A stretch of 32,139 bases of DNA from Acidobacteriota bacterium. Lineage in GTDB: Bacteria; Acidobacteriota; Vicinamibacteria; Vicinamibacterales; UBA2999. Positions 8,913 to 16,374 of the stretch are shown in pieces. The position numbers and the translations under genes were made by a program. The stretch lies in NCBI GenBank assembly GCA_021731165.1, contig JAKFXY010000013.1, forward strand, positions 1 to 32,139, read 5' to 3'. Under the pieces are notes generated by a model, which was given only the letters and a program-made list of their open reading frames with translations, searched no databases and was not told the origin of the DNA. Within the stretch, counting starts at the first letter, position 1. Every line of letters begins with the position of its first letter.

Positions 8913-9628
8913 GCGTGTGGCGCCGCCGCAAAGGCGCCCTGGGAGACGAACTGCACGGCGGATTCGAACAGCACGAGCCCGTCGGCGCTGCCGACCGCGA
9001 GCTCGCAGGCACGCTCCGGATGCGGCATCAACCCGACCACGTTGCGCGATCGGCTGCACAGGCCCGCGATGTTGTGCGCTGATCCGTTTGGATTGGCGTC
9101 GTCGGTAACGCGGCCGTCGGCGGTGGTGTAGCGGAAGATCACCTGCCGATTCGCCTCGAGGTCCGCGAGCACGTCCGGATCGGCGTAGTAGTTCCCTTCG
9201 CCGTGAGCGATCGGCATACGCAGCACCTGACCAGCGGCGCAGGCGGAGGTAAATGGTGTGTCCGTCTGCTCGACCCTCACGTGCACCTGCTGGCACACGA
9301 ACTTCACGCTGCGGTTGCGCAGCATGGCGCCGGGCAGCAGGCCGGCTTCGAGCAGCACCTGAAAACCGTTGCAGATGCCCAGGACAGGACCGCCGGCCGC
9401 CGCGAATCGTTTGACTTCCTGCATCACCGGCGAGAACCGGGCAATGGCGCCGGTGCGAAGGTAGTCGCCGTGCGCGAAGCCCCCCGGCAGCACAACCACG
9501 TCGGCACCGCCCAGGCCGGTGTCCTTGTGCCAGACGAACTCAGCGTCCTCGCCGAGCACGTGCCGCGTAGCGTAATACGCGTCGTGATCGGAGTTGGAAC
9601 CTGGAAAGACGACAATGGCGAACTTCAT
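8909..9628 (-). CDS. purQ: FGAM synthase glutaminase subunit PurQ
   Basis: PurQ is the class I glutamine amidotransferase subunit of the PurLQS complex and feeds ammonia to PurL. The 239-residue protein starts with the family-typical [15 protein letters not shown] and has the catalytic triad C86 (in GICNGFQ), H203 and E205 (in MPHPER). The oxyanion/substrate loop [10 protein letters not shown] lies near 49-58. The start ATG at 9628 overlaps the purS stop (ATGA) and the stop overlaps the purL start (ATGA), so the three subunits are probably translated in a fixed ratio. Confidence 0.97.
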   Translation of the reverse strand: MKFAIVVFPGSNSDHDAYYATRHVLGEDAEFVWHKDTGLGGADVVVLPGGFAHGDYLRTGAIARFSPVMQEVKRFAAAGGPVLGICNGFQVLLEAGLLPGAMLRNRSVKFVCQQVHVRVEQTDTPFTSACAAGQVLRMPIAHGEGNYYADPDVLADLEANRQVIFRYTTADGRVTDDANPNGSAHNIAGLCSRSRNVVGLMPHPERACELAVGSADGLVLFESAVQFVSQGAFAAAPHA

Positions 9629-9864
9629 GCGATCTCGATCCGGTAGCTCTCGATCACTGGGTTGGCCAGCAGCTTGTCCGCGGCCGCGGCTGCGAGGCTC
9701 TTCGCCTCCTCGGCCGTCGCGGCGTCGATGTCGAGCTCGAAGTACTTTCCCTGCCGAACGTGTCGGACGGCGACGTATCCCATCGTGTGTAACGCGTCAG
9801 TGACGGTCTGGCCCTGGGGATCGAAGACCGATGGCTTGAGGGTGACAAAGACGCGCGCGCGCAT
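9625..9864 (-). CDS. purS: FGAM synthase subunit PurS
   Basis: PurS is the small structural subunit that bridges PurL and PurQ and helps channel ammonia. The 79-residue protein fits the family exactly: the [17 protein letters not shown] opening, the [15 protein letters not shown] core and the [13 protein letters not shown] ending. It is joined to purB on one side (TGATG overlap) and purQ on the other (ATGA overlap). Its presence confirms that the short PurL needs PurS. Confidence 0.96.
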   Translation of the reverse strand: MRARVFVTLKPSVFDPQGQTVTDALHTMGYVAVRHVRQGKYFELDIDAATAEEAKSLAAAAADKLLANPVIESYRIEIA

Positions 9865-11168
9865 CAGACGGCTACCTCCTGAAAGACCCGCGTATAGATG
9901 TCATCGACGTGCCGGAGCTGCTCGTTCAGGTCAAAGGCCCGCTCGATGTCCGCGTCCGTGAGCACCGTAGCGACGTCCGGGTCGGCCTGCAGCAGCGACT
10001 TAAAATCGCACCGCTCGTGAAAGGCACGCATGGCGTTGCGCTGAACCCACTCGTACGCGTCTTCCCTCGACACACCACGGCGCGCAAGCTCCAGCAGAAC
10101 TGTGCCGGAGAAGACCACGCCGCGCGAGCGCTCGAGATTCTCCCTCATCCGAACGGGGTAGACGACCATGCCAGCAACGATCTTCGTGAAGCGGCGAAGC
10201 ATGTGATCGAGCACGATGAAGCTGTCAGGCAGAATCACGCGTTCAACCGATGAATGCGAAATGTCGCGCTCATGCCAAAGCGCGTTGTTCTCGAGCGCGG
10301 CGTGGGCGTTGCCGCGCAGCAGCCGCGCCAAACCCACAATCTGCTCACAGCCGATCGGGTTGCGCTTGTGCGGCATCGCAGAGGAACCCTTCTGGCCCTT
10401 GGCGAACGGCTCCTCGAGTTCGCCAATCTCCGTCTTCTGCAGACCGCGCACTTCGAGCGCGAACTTCTCGAGCGAGGATCCCGTGATGGCGACGACGGTC
10501 ATGAGCTCAGCGTGACGATCGCGCTGGATGACCTGCGATGCGACCGGCGCCGGCTCGAGACCGAGACTTCGGCAGACGGCCTCCTCGATGGACGGCGGCA
10601 GGTGCGCATAGGTACCCACGGCACCCGAAAGCTTGCCTACCGAGATGCCCTCGCGTGCGCGCGTGATACGAGTCACCGCGCGCGCCAGCTCCGCGTGCCA
10701 GAGCGCGAGCTTCAGTCCAAACGTCATCGGCTCGGCATGGACTCCGTGGGTCCGGCCGATCATCTCGGTGCGGCGATGCTCGGCCGCGCGGGTGCGAACG
10801 GCGTCCATCAGCGCGGCAAGACCTCTCAGGAGAAGGTCGCACGCATCCCGCATTTGCAGAGCTTGTGCCGTGTCGATCACGTCGGAGGAGGTCAGACCAA
10901 AGTGAAGCCACCGCGCTGCCGGACCGACATGCTCGGCCACCGCGGTGGTGAAAGCGATCACGTCGTGCTGGGTGACCTGTTCGATCTCCTCGATACGCGC
11001 GACGTTGAAGGTCGCCTTCGCACGAAGGTCACGAGCCGCGTCGACAGGCACGATCCCTGCGGCGGCCATCGCATCGACAGCCGCGAGCTCGACCTGCAGC
11101 CAGGTCTCGTACCGCCGCTGGTCGCTCCAGATGCGCCCCATCTCGGGGTTCGTGTACCGCGCAATCAT
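9864..11168 (-). CDS. purB: Adenylosuccinate lyase
   Basis: PurB acts twice in purine synthesis, cleaving fumarate from SAICAR and from adenylosuccinate. The 434-residue protein has the MIARYTNPEMGRIWSDQRRY N-terminus of the Bacillus-type enzyme, GLTSSDVIDTA (about 91-101), the GRTHGVHAEP block with H141 and the signature GSSAMPHKRNP (about 261-271) carrying the mobile-loop serines. The open frame runs ~180 residues further upstream, but that part is shadow of the peptidase gene. The true ATG at 11168 overlaps the peptidase stop as ATGA. purC, which usually sits between purB and purS in Bacillus-type operons, is missing. Confidence 0.96.
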   Translation of the reverse strand: MIARYTNPEMGRIWSDQRRYETWLQVELAAVDAMAAAGIVPVDAARDLRAKATFNVARIEEIEQVTQHDVIAFTTAVAEHVGPAARWLHFGLTSSDVIDTAQALQMRDACDLLLRGLAALMDAVRTRAAEHRRTEMIGRTHGVHAEPMTFGLKLALWHAELARAVTRITRAREGISVGKLSGAVGTYAHLPPSIEEAVCRSLGLEPAPVASQVIQRDRHAELMTVVAITGSSLEKFALEVRGLQKTEIGELEEPFAKGQKGSSAMPHKRNPIGCEQIVGLARLLRGNAHAALENNALWHERDISHSSVERVILPDSFIVLDHMLRRFTKIVAGMVVYPVRMRENLERSRGVVFSGTVLLELARRGVSREDAYEWVQRNAMRAFHERCDFKSLLQADPDVATVLTDADIERAFDLNEQLRHVDDIYTRVFQEVAV

Positions 11169-12436
11169 GCGAGGGCCAGACGCTCGCCTGGAATCTTTAG
11201 TCCGTTCACGGCGCCCACCACCGTCGCCGCGAGGGAGCCGTCGGCGAACAGATCGCGAGCCACCCTCTGCACATCGTCGAGCGTCACGCGCTCCACGCCC
11301 TGCAGGGTTTCGTCGAGACCGAACTGACGATCGAAGTAGATCTCCTGTCGCGCCAGATGCGACATCCGACTCGAGGTGCTCTCGAGGTTCAGCATCAGGC
11401 TGCCCTTGAGATGGTCCTTGGCTCGCTGAAGTTCCGCGGCGGGTATCGGCTCGTCCTTGATGCGCCGCAGTTCCGACACCACCACATCGATCAGCTCTCC
11501 GACCGCCGCATTGGCGCACCCAGCATAAATCGTCAGCGACCCGGCATCGCGGTACGCGCTTAGACTGCTGAACACCGCGTACGCCAGCCCCCGCTTTTCG
11601 CGAACGTTCTGAAACAGTCTCGAGCTCATCGAGCCGCCAAGAATTGTGTTCAGGACGTAGCTGGAATAGCGATCGGCGTGATCCTGCTGATATCCGCTCG
11701 TGCCGAGGCAAACGTGGCTCTGCTCGAGCTCCTTATTGCGAATCACAACACTGGGAATTACCCGGGGAGGCTCTTCATGAACCACCGCGCAATCGCTCTG
11801 CAGTTCCTCAAATGCCCGGATCACGAGATCCCGAACCATGGCGTGCTCGATGTTGCCGACGGCCGCCACGATCAGGTTTGGCGATGAGTAGGTGCCAGTG
11901 AAATAGCGCCGGAGCGCATCAGCGGTGAGAGCCTGCACCGTGTCGGGTGTGCCCAGAATCGGCCGGCCAAGCGGGTGATTTGCCCAGAAGTGTTCAGTGA
12001 AGAGCTCATGAACCAGATCGTCGGGTGTGTCCTCGACCATCTTGATCTCTTCGAGGACCACCTTCTTCTCGCGATCGACATCCGCGACGTCAAACGCCGG
12101 CCGCATCACGATATCGGAAAGGATCTCCAGTGCGAGCGGCAAGTGCTCGTCAAGCACCTTGATGTAATAGCTCGCGTACTCCTTCGCCGTAAACGCGTCC
12201 ATCTGGCCGCCAATGGAATCAATCGTCTGCGCGATATCCTCGGCGCTCCGCGTGGCCGTCCCCTTGAAGAGCATGTGCTCGCAAAAGTGGGCGATCCCGC
12301 TCTGCGCCTGTGACTCATGCCTTGATCCACGCGCCAACCAGACGCCGATGCTCACCGAGCGCACGTGCGGCATCTGCTCGGTGAGGAGACGAAGGCCGTT
12401 TGGAAGGATGTCGCGAACAATCACTGGTTGAGACAC
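11165..12436 (-). CDS. M16 family zinc peptidase (processing-peptidase-like)
   Basis: The 423-residue protein is a single-unit M16B peptidase related to the mitochondrial processing peptidase beta subunit and Bacillus YmxG/MlpA. The inverted zinc motif HFCEH lies at 50-54 and the third ligand E130 is 75 residues on, in VVLEEIKMVEDTPDD, so it should be catalytically active. The C-terminal half has the usual degenerate M16 repeat with the RGLAY segment. No signal peptide is seen. The start is a GTG at 12436 without an evident Shine-Dalgarno; a second GTG at 12424 is possible. It is the first gene of the pur operon and its stop overlaps the purB start (ATGA). Its substrate and any link to purine synthesis are unknown. 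Confidence 0.92.
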   Translation of the reverse strand: MSQPVIVRDILPNGLRLLTEQMPHVRSVSIGVWLARGSRHESQAQSGIAHFCEHMLFKGTATRSAEDIAQTIDSIGGQMDAFTAKEYASYYIKVLDEHLPLALEILSDIVMRPAFDVADVDREKKVVLEEIKMVEDTPDDLVHELFTEHFWANHPLGRPILGTPDTVQALTADALRRYFTGTYSSPNLIVAAVGNIEHAMVRDLVIRAFEELQSDCAVVHEEPPRVIPSVVIRNKELEQSHVCLGTSGYQQDHADRYSSYVLNTILGGSMSSRLFQNVREKRGLAYAVFSSLSAYRDAGSLTIYAGCANAAVGELIDVVVSELRRIKDEPIPAAELQRAKDHLKGSLMLNLESTSSRMSHLARQEIYFDRQFGLDETLQGVERVTLDDVQRVARDLFADGSLAATVVGAVNGLKIPGERLALA

Positions 12437-12540
12437 CGAAGGCGTTTGGGACAGTGGTTGCCGGGGCCGCGCCCATCATGGGCCTGCGTGGTTGACACGC
12501 TGCAAACCATTGACAGGCAGGGAATTAGAAGAACAGAAAA

Positions 12541-12569
12541 ATCATAGCACGCAGGCCGTGCGCTCGCAA
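12541..12569 (-). promoter_or_regulatory. Promoter of the M16 peptidase-pur operon
   Basis: On the minus strand TTGCGA (12569..12564), a 17-bp spacer ending in TGC, and TATGAT (12546..12541) form an extended -10 promoter. Transcription would start near 12534, giving a 5' leader of about 100 bases before the GTG start. The leader has a small GCGTG/CACGC hairpin but no purine riboswitch or known PurR-type box is recognised. Confidence 0.6.
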
Positions 12570-12632
12570 TACGGAATCCGTCGCGACCGGTGACCCGATG
12601 CCGAAGTCTCATCAGGGGGGACGCGATCGGTT

Positions 12633-12641
12633 TGCTACAAT
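12633..12641 (+). promoter_or_regulatory. Extended -10 promoter of rlmN
   Basis: TGCTACAAT is an extended -10 (TG-C-TACAAT). Transcription would start near 12648, about 35 bases before the ATG at 12682. No good -35 is found, as is common for extended -10 promoters. The position excludes the in-frame alternative start at 12598. Confidence 0.55.
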
Positions 12642-12681
12642 CGACTGTCTGCATCTCTCACAAAATGCGAGACATAGCACC

Positions 12682-13758
12682 ATGACGCCGCGGATAGATC
12701 TGGCAGAGCTCGACCCGGCCGAAATGGAGGCCGTGCTCGAATCACAAGGCGGTGAGAGGTTCCACGCTCGTCAACTGTACCGTTGGATCTATCGTCGCGG
12801 TGTCACAGACATCGAGCGGATGACTGATCTTTCGAGGCCGCTCCGCGCCCGGCTCGCCGCCGAGTTCACAATCGGCACGCCGCAGCTCGTGAGCGAGGCC
12901 CGCTCCGTCGATGGCACTCGCAAGTTCGTCTTGGAACTCGAGGATCGGCGCCGAATCGAATCCGTTTTCATCCCTGACACGCCCGCGATGACCTTCTGCA
13001 TCTCGACGCAGGTCGGTTGTGCCATGGGGTGCGGTTTTTGCCTGACAGGAACGATGGGGCTCGTCCGCAATCTCACGGCGGGAGAAATCACCGCGCAGGT
13101 ACGCGTGCTGGCGGCCAACACCGGCCTTCTCGACCAGCCGTTCAATATCGTGCTGATGGGAATGGGCGAACCGCTCCACAACTACGACAACACGATGAAA
13201 GCGTTGCGTATGCTCCACTCCGAGGACGGTTTCGCCATGTCACCGAGGCGAGTAACGCTTTCAACGGTCGGGATCGTACCAGAACTCGAGCGGTTGGCCC
13301 GGGAGCCGCTGATGCCGAACCTGGCTATCTCCCTTCACGCAACGACCGACGTGCAGCGGACGACACTCGTGCCGCCCAACCGGAAGTACCCTCTCGCCCT
13401 AGTCCTTGAAACATGCCGCCGCTTTCCGCTGAAGAAGCGGAGCCGGATCACCTTTGAATACGTGATGCTGAGCGGCGTCAACGACACGACCGACGACGCA
13501 AAGCGGCTGGTCAAGCTGTTGTCCGGCATCAAGGCTAAGGTAAACCTGATCCCGTTCAATGCGGCCCCCGGAATCCCGTACGAACGCCCGCCGGACGAGC
13601 GAGTGGCCCACTTCGCTCAGATCCTCGCCGACCGCCATGTGACTGTCTCTGTGCGAAAGAGCCGCGGCCGAGACATTCGCGCAGCATGCGGCCAGCTGAT
13701 CGTGGAAGGCGGAACAAAGAAGTCAGCGGCGCAGCACATGGCGCTGTTGATTCGCTAG
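12682..13758 (+). CDS. rlmN: Dual-specificity RNA methyltransferase RlmN (23S A2503 / tRNA A37)
   Basis: RlmN is a radical-SAM enzyme that makes 2-methyladenosine at A2503 of 23S rRNA and A37 of some tRNAs. With the ATG at 12682 the protein has 358 residues. The 4Fe-4S motif is C113-x3-C117-x2-C120 (CAMGCGFC), followed by the MGMGEPLHNYDNT SAM-binding segment, SLHATTD, and the C-terminal RGRDIRAACGQL that carries the methyl-accepting cysteine. The open frame extends to 12598, but the promoter lies between. The gene is divergent from the pur operon and convergent with purD, separated by 65 bp. Confidence 0.95.
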   Translation: MTPRIDLAELDPAEMEAVLESQGGERFHARQLYRWIYRRGVTDIERMTDLSRPLRARLAAEFTIGTPQLVSEARSVDGTRKFVLELEDRRRIESVFIPDTPAMTFCISTQVGCAMGCGFCLTGTMGLVRNLTAGEITAQVRVLAANTGLLDQPFNIVLMGMGEPLHNYDNTMKALRMLHSEDGFAMSPRRVTLSTVGIVPELERLAREPLMPNLAISLHATTDVQRTTLVPPNRKYPLALVLETCRRFPLKKRSRITFEYVMLSGVNDTTDDAKRLVKLLSGIKAKVNLIPFNAAPGIPYERPPDERVAHFAQILADRHVTVSVRKSRGRDIRAACGQLIVEGGTKKSAAQHMALLIR

Positions 13759-13823
13759 GCGAGTCCACAGACCCACCGCCAGCATCTGACCTGCTCTGCA
13801 TTCAGGAGAGGCAACTCCTTACT

Positions 13824-15104
13824 TCATTCCGCGTTGAGCGTCTTCTGTCCGATATCCCGCCGAAACTGCATTCCCTCGAACCGTATGTGCGAAACCGCAT
13901 CGTACGCCACGTCAATGGCAGCACGGTAGGTGGACCCGCTACCCACAACCGTAAGCACGCGCCCACCCGCTGTCACGAGATTGCCGTCGTCACGCGCGGT
14001 CCCCGCATGGAAGATAAGCGCGCCTGGCACCCTTTCAGCAACGTCGAGACCCGTAATGACTTTTCCATTCTCCGTGGAATCTGGATAGCCACCGGCCGCA
14101 ATCGCCACCGCGACGTGCGGAACCGAGCGGAAGCGGGCCGGACGCGATGGCAAGACACCTGTCGCGGCTGAGGCGAGAAGCCAGGATAGATCCTCGTCGA
14201 GCATCGGGAATACGACTTGTGCTTCGGGGTCGCCGAACCGGACGTTGAACTCCACCACCCGAGGGCCGTCGGCCGTCAACATGAGCCCCACGTACAAGAA
14301 GCCGCGAAACGGGTGACCCTCCTGCGCCATACCTTGCAGAACAGGCTGGACGATCTCAGCGACGACGCGCCGCTCTACGTCGGCCGTGACGAGCGGGCTC
14401 GGCGCGAAAGCGCCCATGCCGCCTGTATTGGGGCCACGGTCGTCGTCGAGGAGCCGCTTATGATCCTGGGCAGAGGAGAATGCGACGAACTGTGTATCGT
14501 CGGCGAGCACGAAGTAGGACGCCTCGTCGCCCACCAGAAATTCCTCGATGACGATGCGCTCACCGGAAGCGCCGAACCGACGATCGATCATTGCCGCCCC
14601 GATCGCCGACTCCGCTCCCGCCCGATCTTCCGCGATGACTACGCCCTTGCCCGCCGCAAGCCCGTCTGCCTTGATCACCACCGGGTAGCCAAATTCGCCC
14701 AGGGCGATCGTCGCCAAAGCATCGCCGGCTGAAGTGCAAATCTTGAAGCGAGCGGTTGGAACCCGGTGCCGGGCCATGAAATCCTTTGCGAATGCCTTGC
14801 TCGACTCAAGGGCGGCGGCCGCCCGGGTCGGACCGACAATCGGCATACCACGCTCTGTGAAGACGTCAACCACGCCGCAACTGAGGGGGAACTCCGGTCC
14901 CACCACCGTCAACTCGACGTTTTCGCGGGTCGCAATCTCCGCCAGTTCGAGCGGGTTGCCCACATCAGCCGGCAGACACCTGGCCACCGCGGCGATGCCG
15001 GGATTCCCTGGAGTGCAAAGGACGTCTGAGACATCTCGCTCGCCTGACAGCTTCCAGGCAATCGCGTGTTCGCGGGCGCCGCTGCCTACAACGAGAATCT
15101 TCAT
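13824..15104 (-). CDS. purD: Phosphoribosylamine-glycine ligase (GAR synthetase)
   Basis: PurD joins phosphoribosylamine and glycine with ATP, the second step of purine synthesis. The 426-residue ATP-grasp protein has normal length: the N-terminal MKILVVGSGAREHAIAWKL nucleotide-fold segment, YPVVIKADGLAAGKGV in the ATP-grasp fold, the LLDDDRGPNTGGMGAF block and EFNVRFGDPEAQ metal-binding segment are all present. It is not in the main pur operon but lies alone on the same strand upstream of rlmN, divergent from rpsU. No Shine-Dalgarno is clear and no purine-responsive element was recognised in the 219-bp upstream region. Confidence 0.97.
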   Translation of the reverse strand: MKILVVGSGAREHAIAWKLSGERDVSDVLCTPGNPGIAAVARCLPADVGNPLELAEIATRENVELTVVGPEFPLSCGVVDVFTERGMPIVGPTRAAAALESSKAFAKDFMARHRVPTARFKICTSAGDALATIALGEFGYPVVIKADGLAAGKGVVIAEDRAGAESAIGAAMIDRRFGASGERIVIEEFLVGDEASYFVLADDTQFVAFSSAQDHKRLLDDDRGPNTGGMGAFAPSPLVTADVERRVVAEIVQPVLQGMAQEGHPFRGFLYVGLMLTADGPRVVEFNVRFGDPEAQVVFPMLDEDLSWLLASAATGVLPSRPARFRSVPHVAVAIAAGGYPDSTENGKVITGLDVAERVPGALIFHAGTARDDGNLVTAGGRVLTVVGSGSTYRAAIDVAYDAVSHIRFEGMQFRRDIGQKTLNAE

Positions 15105-15203
15105 GAACCGGCGGCTAATCCGCAGTAGGACAGAGGTTTAGGTGATGGGAAGCAGCGAAGGCAGTGGGGCGGAAACGGACGCTCGCGATCCTCGACTATT
15201 TCG

Positions 15204-15233
15204 TTGACGCAGCCCCGGGTTGCACCCTAGAAT
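15204..15233 (+). promoter_or_regulatory. Promoter of rpsU
   Basis: TTGACG (15204-15209), an 18-bp spacer and TAGAAT (15228-15233) make a good sigma-70 promoter. Transcription would start near 15240, giving a leader of about 84 bases before the rpsU start. It lies in the 219-bp divergent region 15105-15323 between purD and rpsU. Confidence 0.6.
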
Positions 15234-15323
15234 CCGCGCCTGCCTGTGATAGCCTAGCACGTTCGCCACTTTTCAACGGACTCTCACAGGGAGCACCGGG
15301 TTGGTTAGGGGGTGTGTGCACGC

Positions 15324-15521
15324 GTGGCCGAAGTCAAGATTCAGGAAGGCGAGTCGATTGAGAGCGCCCTCCGCCGATTCAAGCGCAAGGTTCAGCAGGA
15401 AGACATCATCAAGGACATCAAGAAGCACTCCTTCTATCTGAAGCCGGGTGACAAGCGTCGGGCCAAGCAGGCGCTGGCGCGAAAGCGTAATCGCAAGAAG
15501 ATCAGGCGAGAATCGGAATAG
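15324..15521 (+). CDS. rpsU: 30S ribosomal protein S21
   Basis: S21 is a small basic protein of the 30S platform near the anti-Shine-Dalgarno sequence. The 65-residue product (AEVKIQEGESIESALRRFKR start, Arg/Lys-rich end) matches the family over its whole length. The GTG at 15324 gives the family N-terminus and is preceded by an AGGGGG ribosome-binding site about 11 bases upstream; an in-frame GTG at 15312 would add four residues and overlap that site. The zinc-ribbon gene follows after 37 bp and is probably co-transcribed. Confidence 0.95.
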   Translation: MAEVKIQEGESIESALRRFKRKVQQEDIIKDIKKHSFYLKPGDKRRAKQALARKRNRKKIRRESE

Positions 15522-15558
15522 GGCGCCTGAGATCGCGACGAGCACGAGGTGGCGACCA

Positions 15559-15867
15559 ATGGAGTTCCAGGACAGGTCCCTCAGGTGTGTGGATTGCGGG
15601 GCGGAGTTCATCTGGACGTCGGGAGAACAGCTGTTCTTCGCTGACAAACAGTTCAAGAACGAGCCCAAGCGCTGCAAGGCATGCAAGGCCAACCGGGCGA
15701 ACCGAACGTCGGCTGGTCCCGCGACGCAGAGCAGGGTTGAAACCACGACCAATTGCTCGGCGTGCGGTAAGGAAACGACCGTGCCTTTTCGTCCTACTCA
15801 AGGCCGCCCCGTGTTCTGTAAGGAATGCTTCCAGCAGCGGAAGTTTACGGGCGTCGCAGGAGCCTAG
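15559..15867 (+). CDS. Small zinc-ribbon protein (two CxxC pairs per half)
   Basis: The 102-residue protein has eight cysteines as four CxxC pairs: C10/C13 and C39/C42 in the first half, C66/C69 and C87/C90 in the second. The first half fits the family known as probable zinc-ribbon domain (CVDCG-x2-F-x5-EQ-x-FF ... RCKACK), and the second half repeats the idea (CSACGKETTVPF ... FCKECF). Each half should bind one zinc ion. Function is unknown; such proteins are common in environmental bacteria and are often annotated as zinc-ribbon or CxxC-x20-CxxC proteins. It shares a transcript with rpsU and is followed by a terminator-like hairpin. Confidence 0.85.
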   Translation: MEFQDRSLRCVDCGAEFIWTSGEQLFFADKQFKNEPKRCKACKANRANRTSAGPATQSRVETTTNCSACGKETTVPFRPTQGRPVFCKECFQQRKFTGVAGA

Positions 15868-15916
15868 TCGCGCGCGTTTCGGAACTCCACGATCGGTCGC
15901 TGCGGCGGGACCTCCT

Positions 15917-15954
15917 GGGCCAGACGTATCACTATTGAACACCACGTCTGGCCC
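15917..15954 (+). terminator. Hairpin terminator candidate after the zinc-ribbon gene
   Basis: A perfect 11-bp inverted repeat, GGGCCAGACGT (15917-15927) and ACGTCTGGCCC (15944-15954), with a 16-base loop is followed by GATTTCT. The stem is strong but the T tract is short. It lies 49 bp after the zinc-ribbon stop and just before the STAS gene promoter, so it may insulate the rpsU transcript from the next unit. Confidence 0.55.
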
Positions 15955-15964
15955 GATTTCTGTG

Positions 15965-15973
15965 TGCTAGAAT
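15965..15973 (+). promoter_or_regulatory. Extended -10 promoter of the STAS-led cluster
   Basis: TGCTAGAAT is an extended -10 (TG-C-TAGAAT) directly after the hairpin. Transcription would start near 15980, about 30 bases before the STAS ATG. No consensus -35 is seen; the position it would occupy lies inside the hairpin arm. Confidence 0.55.
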
Positions 15974-16009
15974 CGCGGTCTTTGGGGCCACTTCGAGGAT
16001 AATTTTTTG

Positions 16010-16363
16010 ATGCAGATCGAGGAACGCGCGGCTGGCGATGTGACGCTGCTGGACCTGAAAGGCAAGTTGACCCTTGGCGAGGGCGACGAGCTCCTCAAGG
16101 ACAAGATTAACAGCATGATCCAGCAAGGGCAGCGCAAGATTGTCCTGAACCTCGCGGAGGTCCCGTACATCGACAGCGCCGGTCTCGGTGAGATCGTGCG
16201 GACCTACACGACCATCAGCCGCCAGGGCGGCCAGTTGAAACTGCTCAATCTTACGAAGCGAATCACCGATCTCCTGTCGATCACGAAGCTGCTGACGGTC
16301 TTCGACACCTACGATACCGAGGCTGACGCCGTCCGGAGCTTCTCCTCCTCGGCGCCGGTCTAG
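16010..16363 (+). CDS. STAS-domain anti-sigma factor antagonist
   Basis: The 117-residue protein is one STAS domain of the SpoIIAA/RsbV type. Partner-switching antagonists bind an anti-sigma kinase when unphosphorylated; the phosphorylatable serine is S56 in the typical IDSAGLGEIV motif. The ATG at 16010 has a GAGGAT ribosome-binding site; a TTG just before it is the alternative. No cognate anti-sigma kinase or sigma factor gene is in the window. The next gene, a UbiA-type transferase, starts 11 bp after the stop, so the protein is probably in the same transcript as the envelope-glycan genes. Confidence 0.9.
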   Translation: MQIEERAAGDVTLLDLKGKLTLGEGDELLKDKINSMIQQGQRKIVLNLAEVPYIDSAGLGEIVRTYTTISRQGGQLKLLNLTKRITDLLSITKLLTVFDTYDTEADAVRSFSSSAPV

Positions 16364-16374
16364 GCGGCGGCGCC

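Noticed and set aside
7647-9131. A 494-codon plus-strand open frame
   Set aside because: Antisense shadow of purL and purQ in GC-rich DNA; its composition (His/Arg/Asp-rich, no domain) is typical of such shadows.
8913-9296. N-terminal extension of purL by ~128 residues
   Set aside because: It is Arg-rich, unlike PurL, and is the out-of-frame reading of purQ; the family N-terminus begins at 8912.
11169-11711. N-terminal extension of purB by ~180 residues
   Set aside because: It reads the peptidase gene out of frame; the adenylosuccinate lyase N-terminus begins at 11168.
12492-12515. Two plus-strand TTGACA boxes in the pur leader
   Set aside because: Neither has a -10 box at 16-18 bp; the rlmN promoter lies further downstream.
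12437-12540. Purine riboswitch or PurR box in the pur operon leader
   Set aside because: No three-way junction with the conserved purine-riboswitch loops and no recognised PurR-type palindrome could be found; only a 5-bp hairpin is visible.
13804-13819. Hairpin AGGAG/CTCCT between the convergent rlmN and purD
   Set aside because: The stem is only 5 bp with a 6-base loop and no T tract; too weak to call a terminator.
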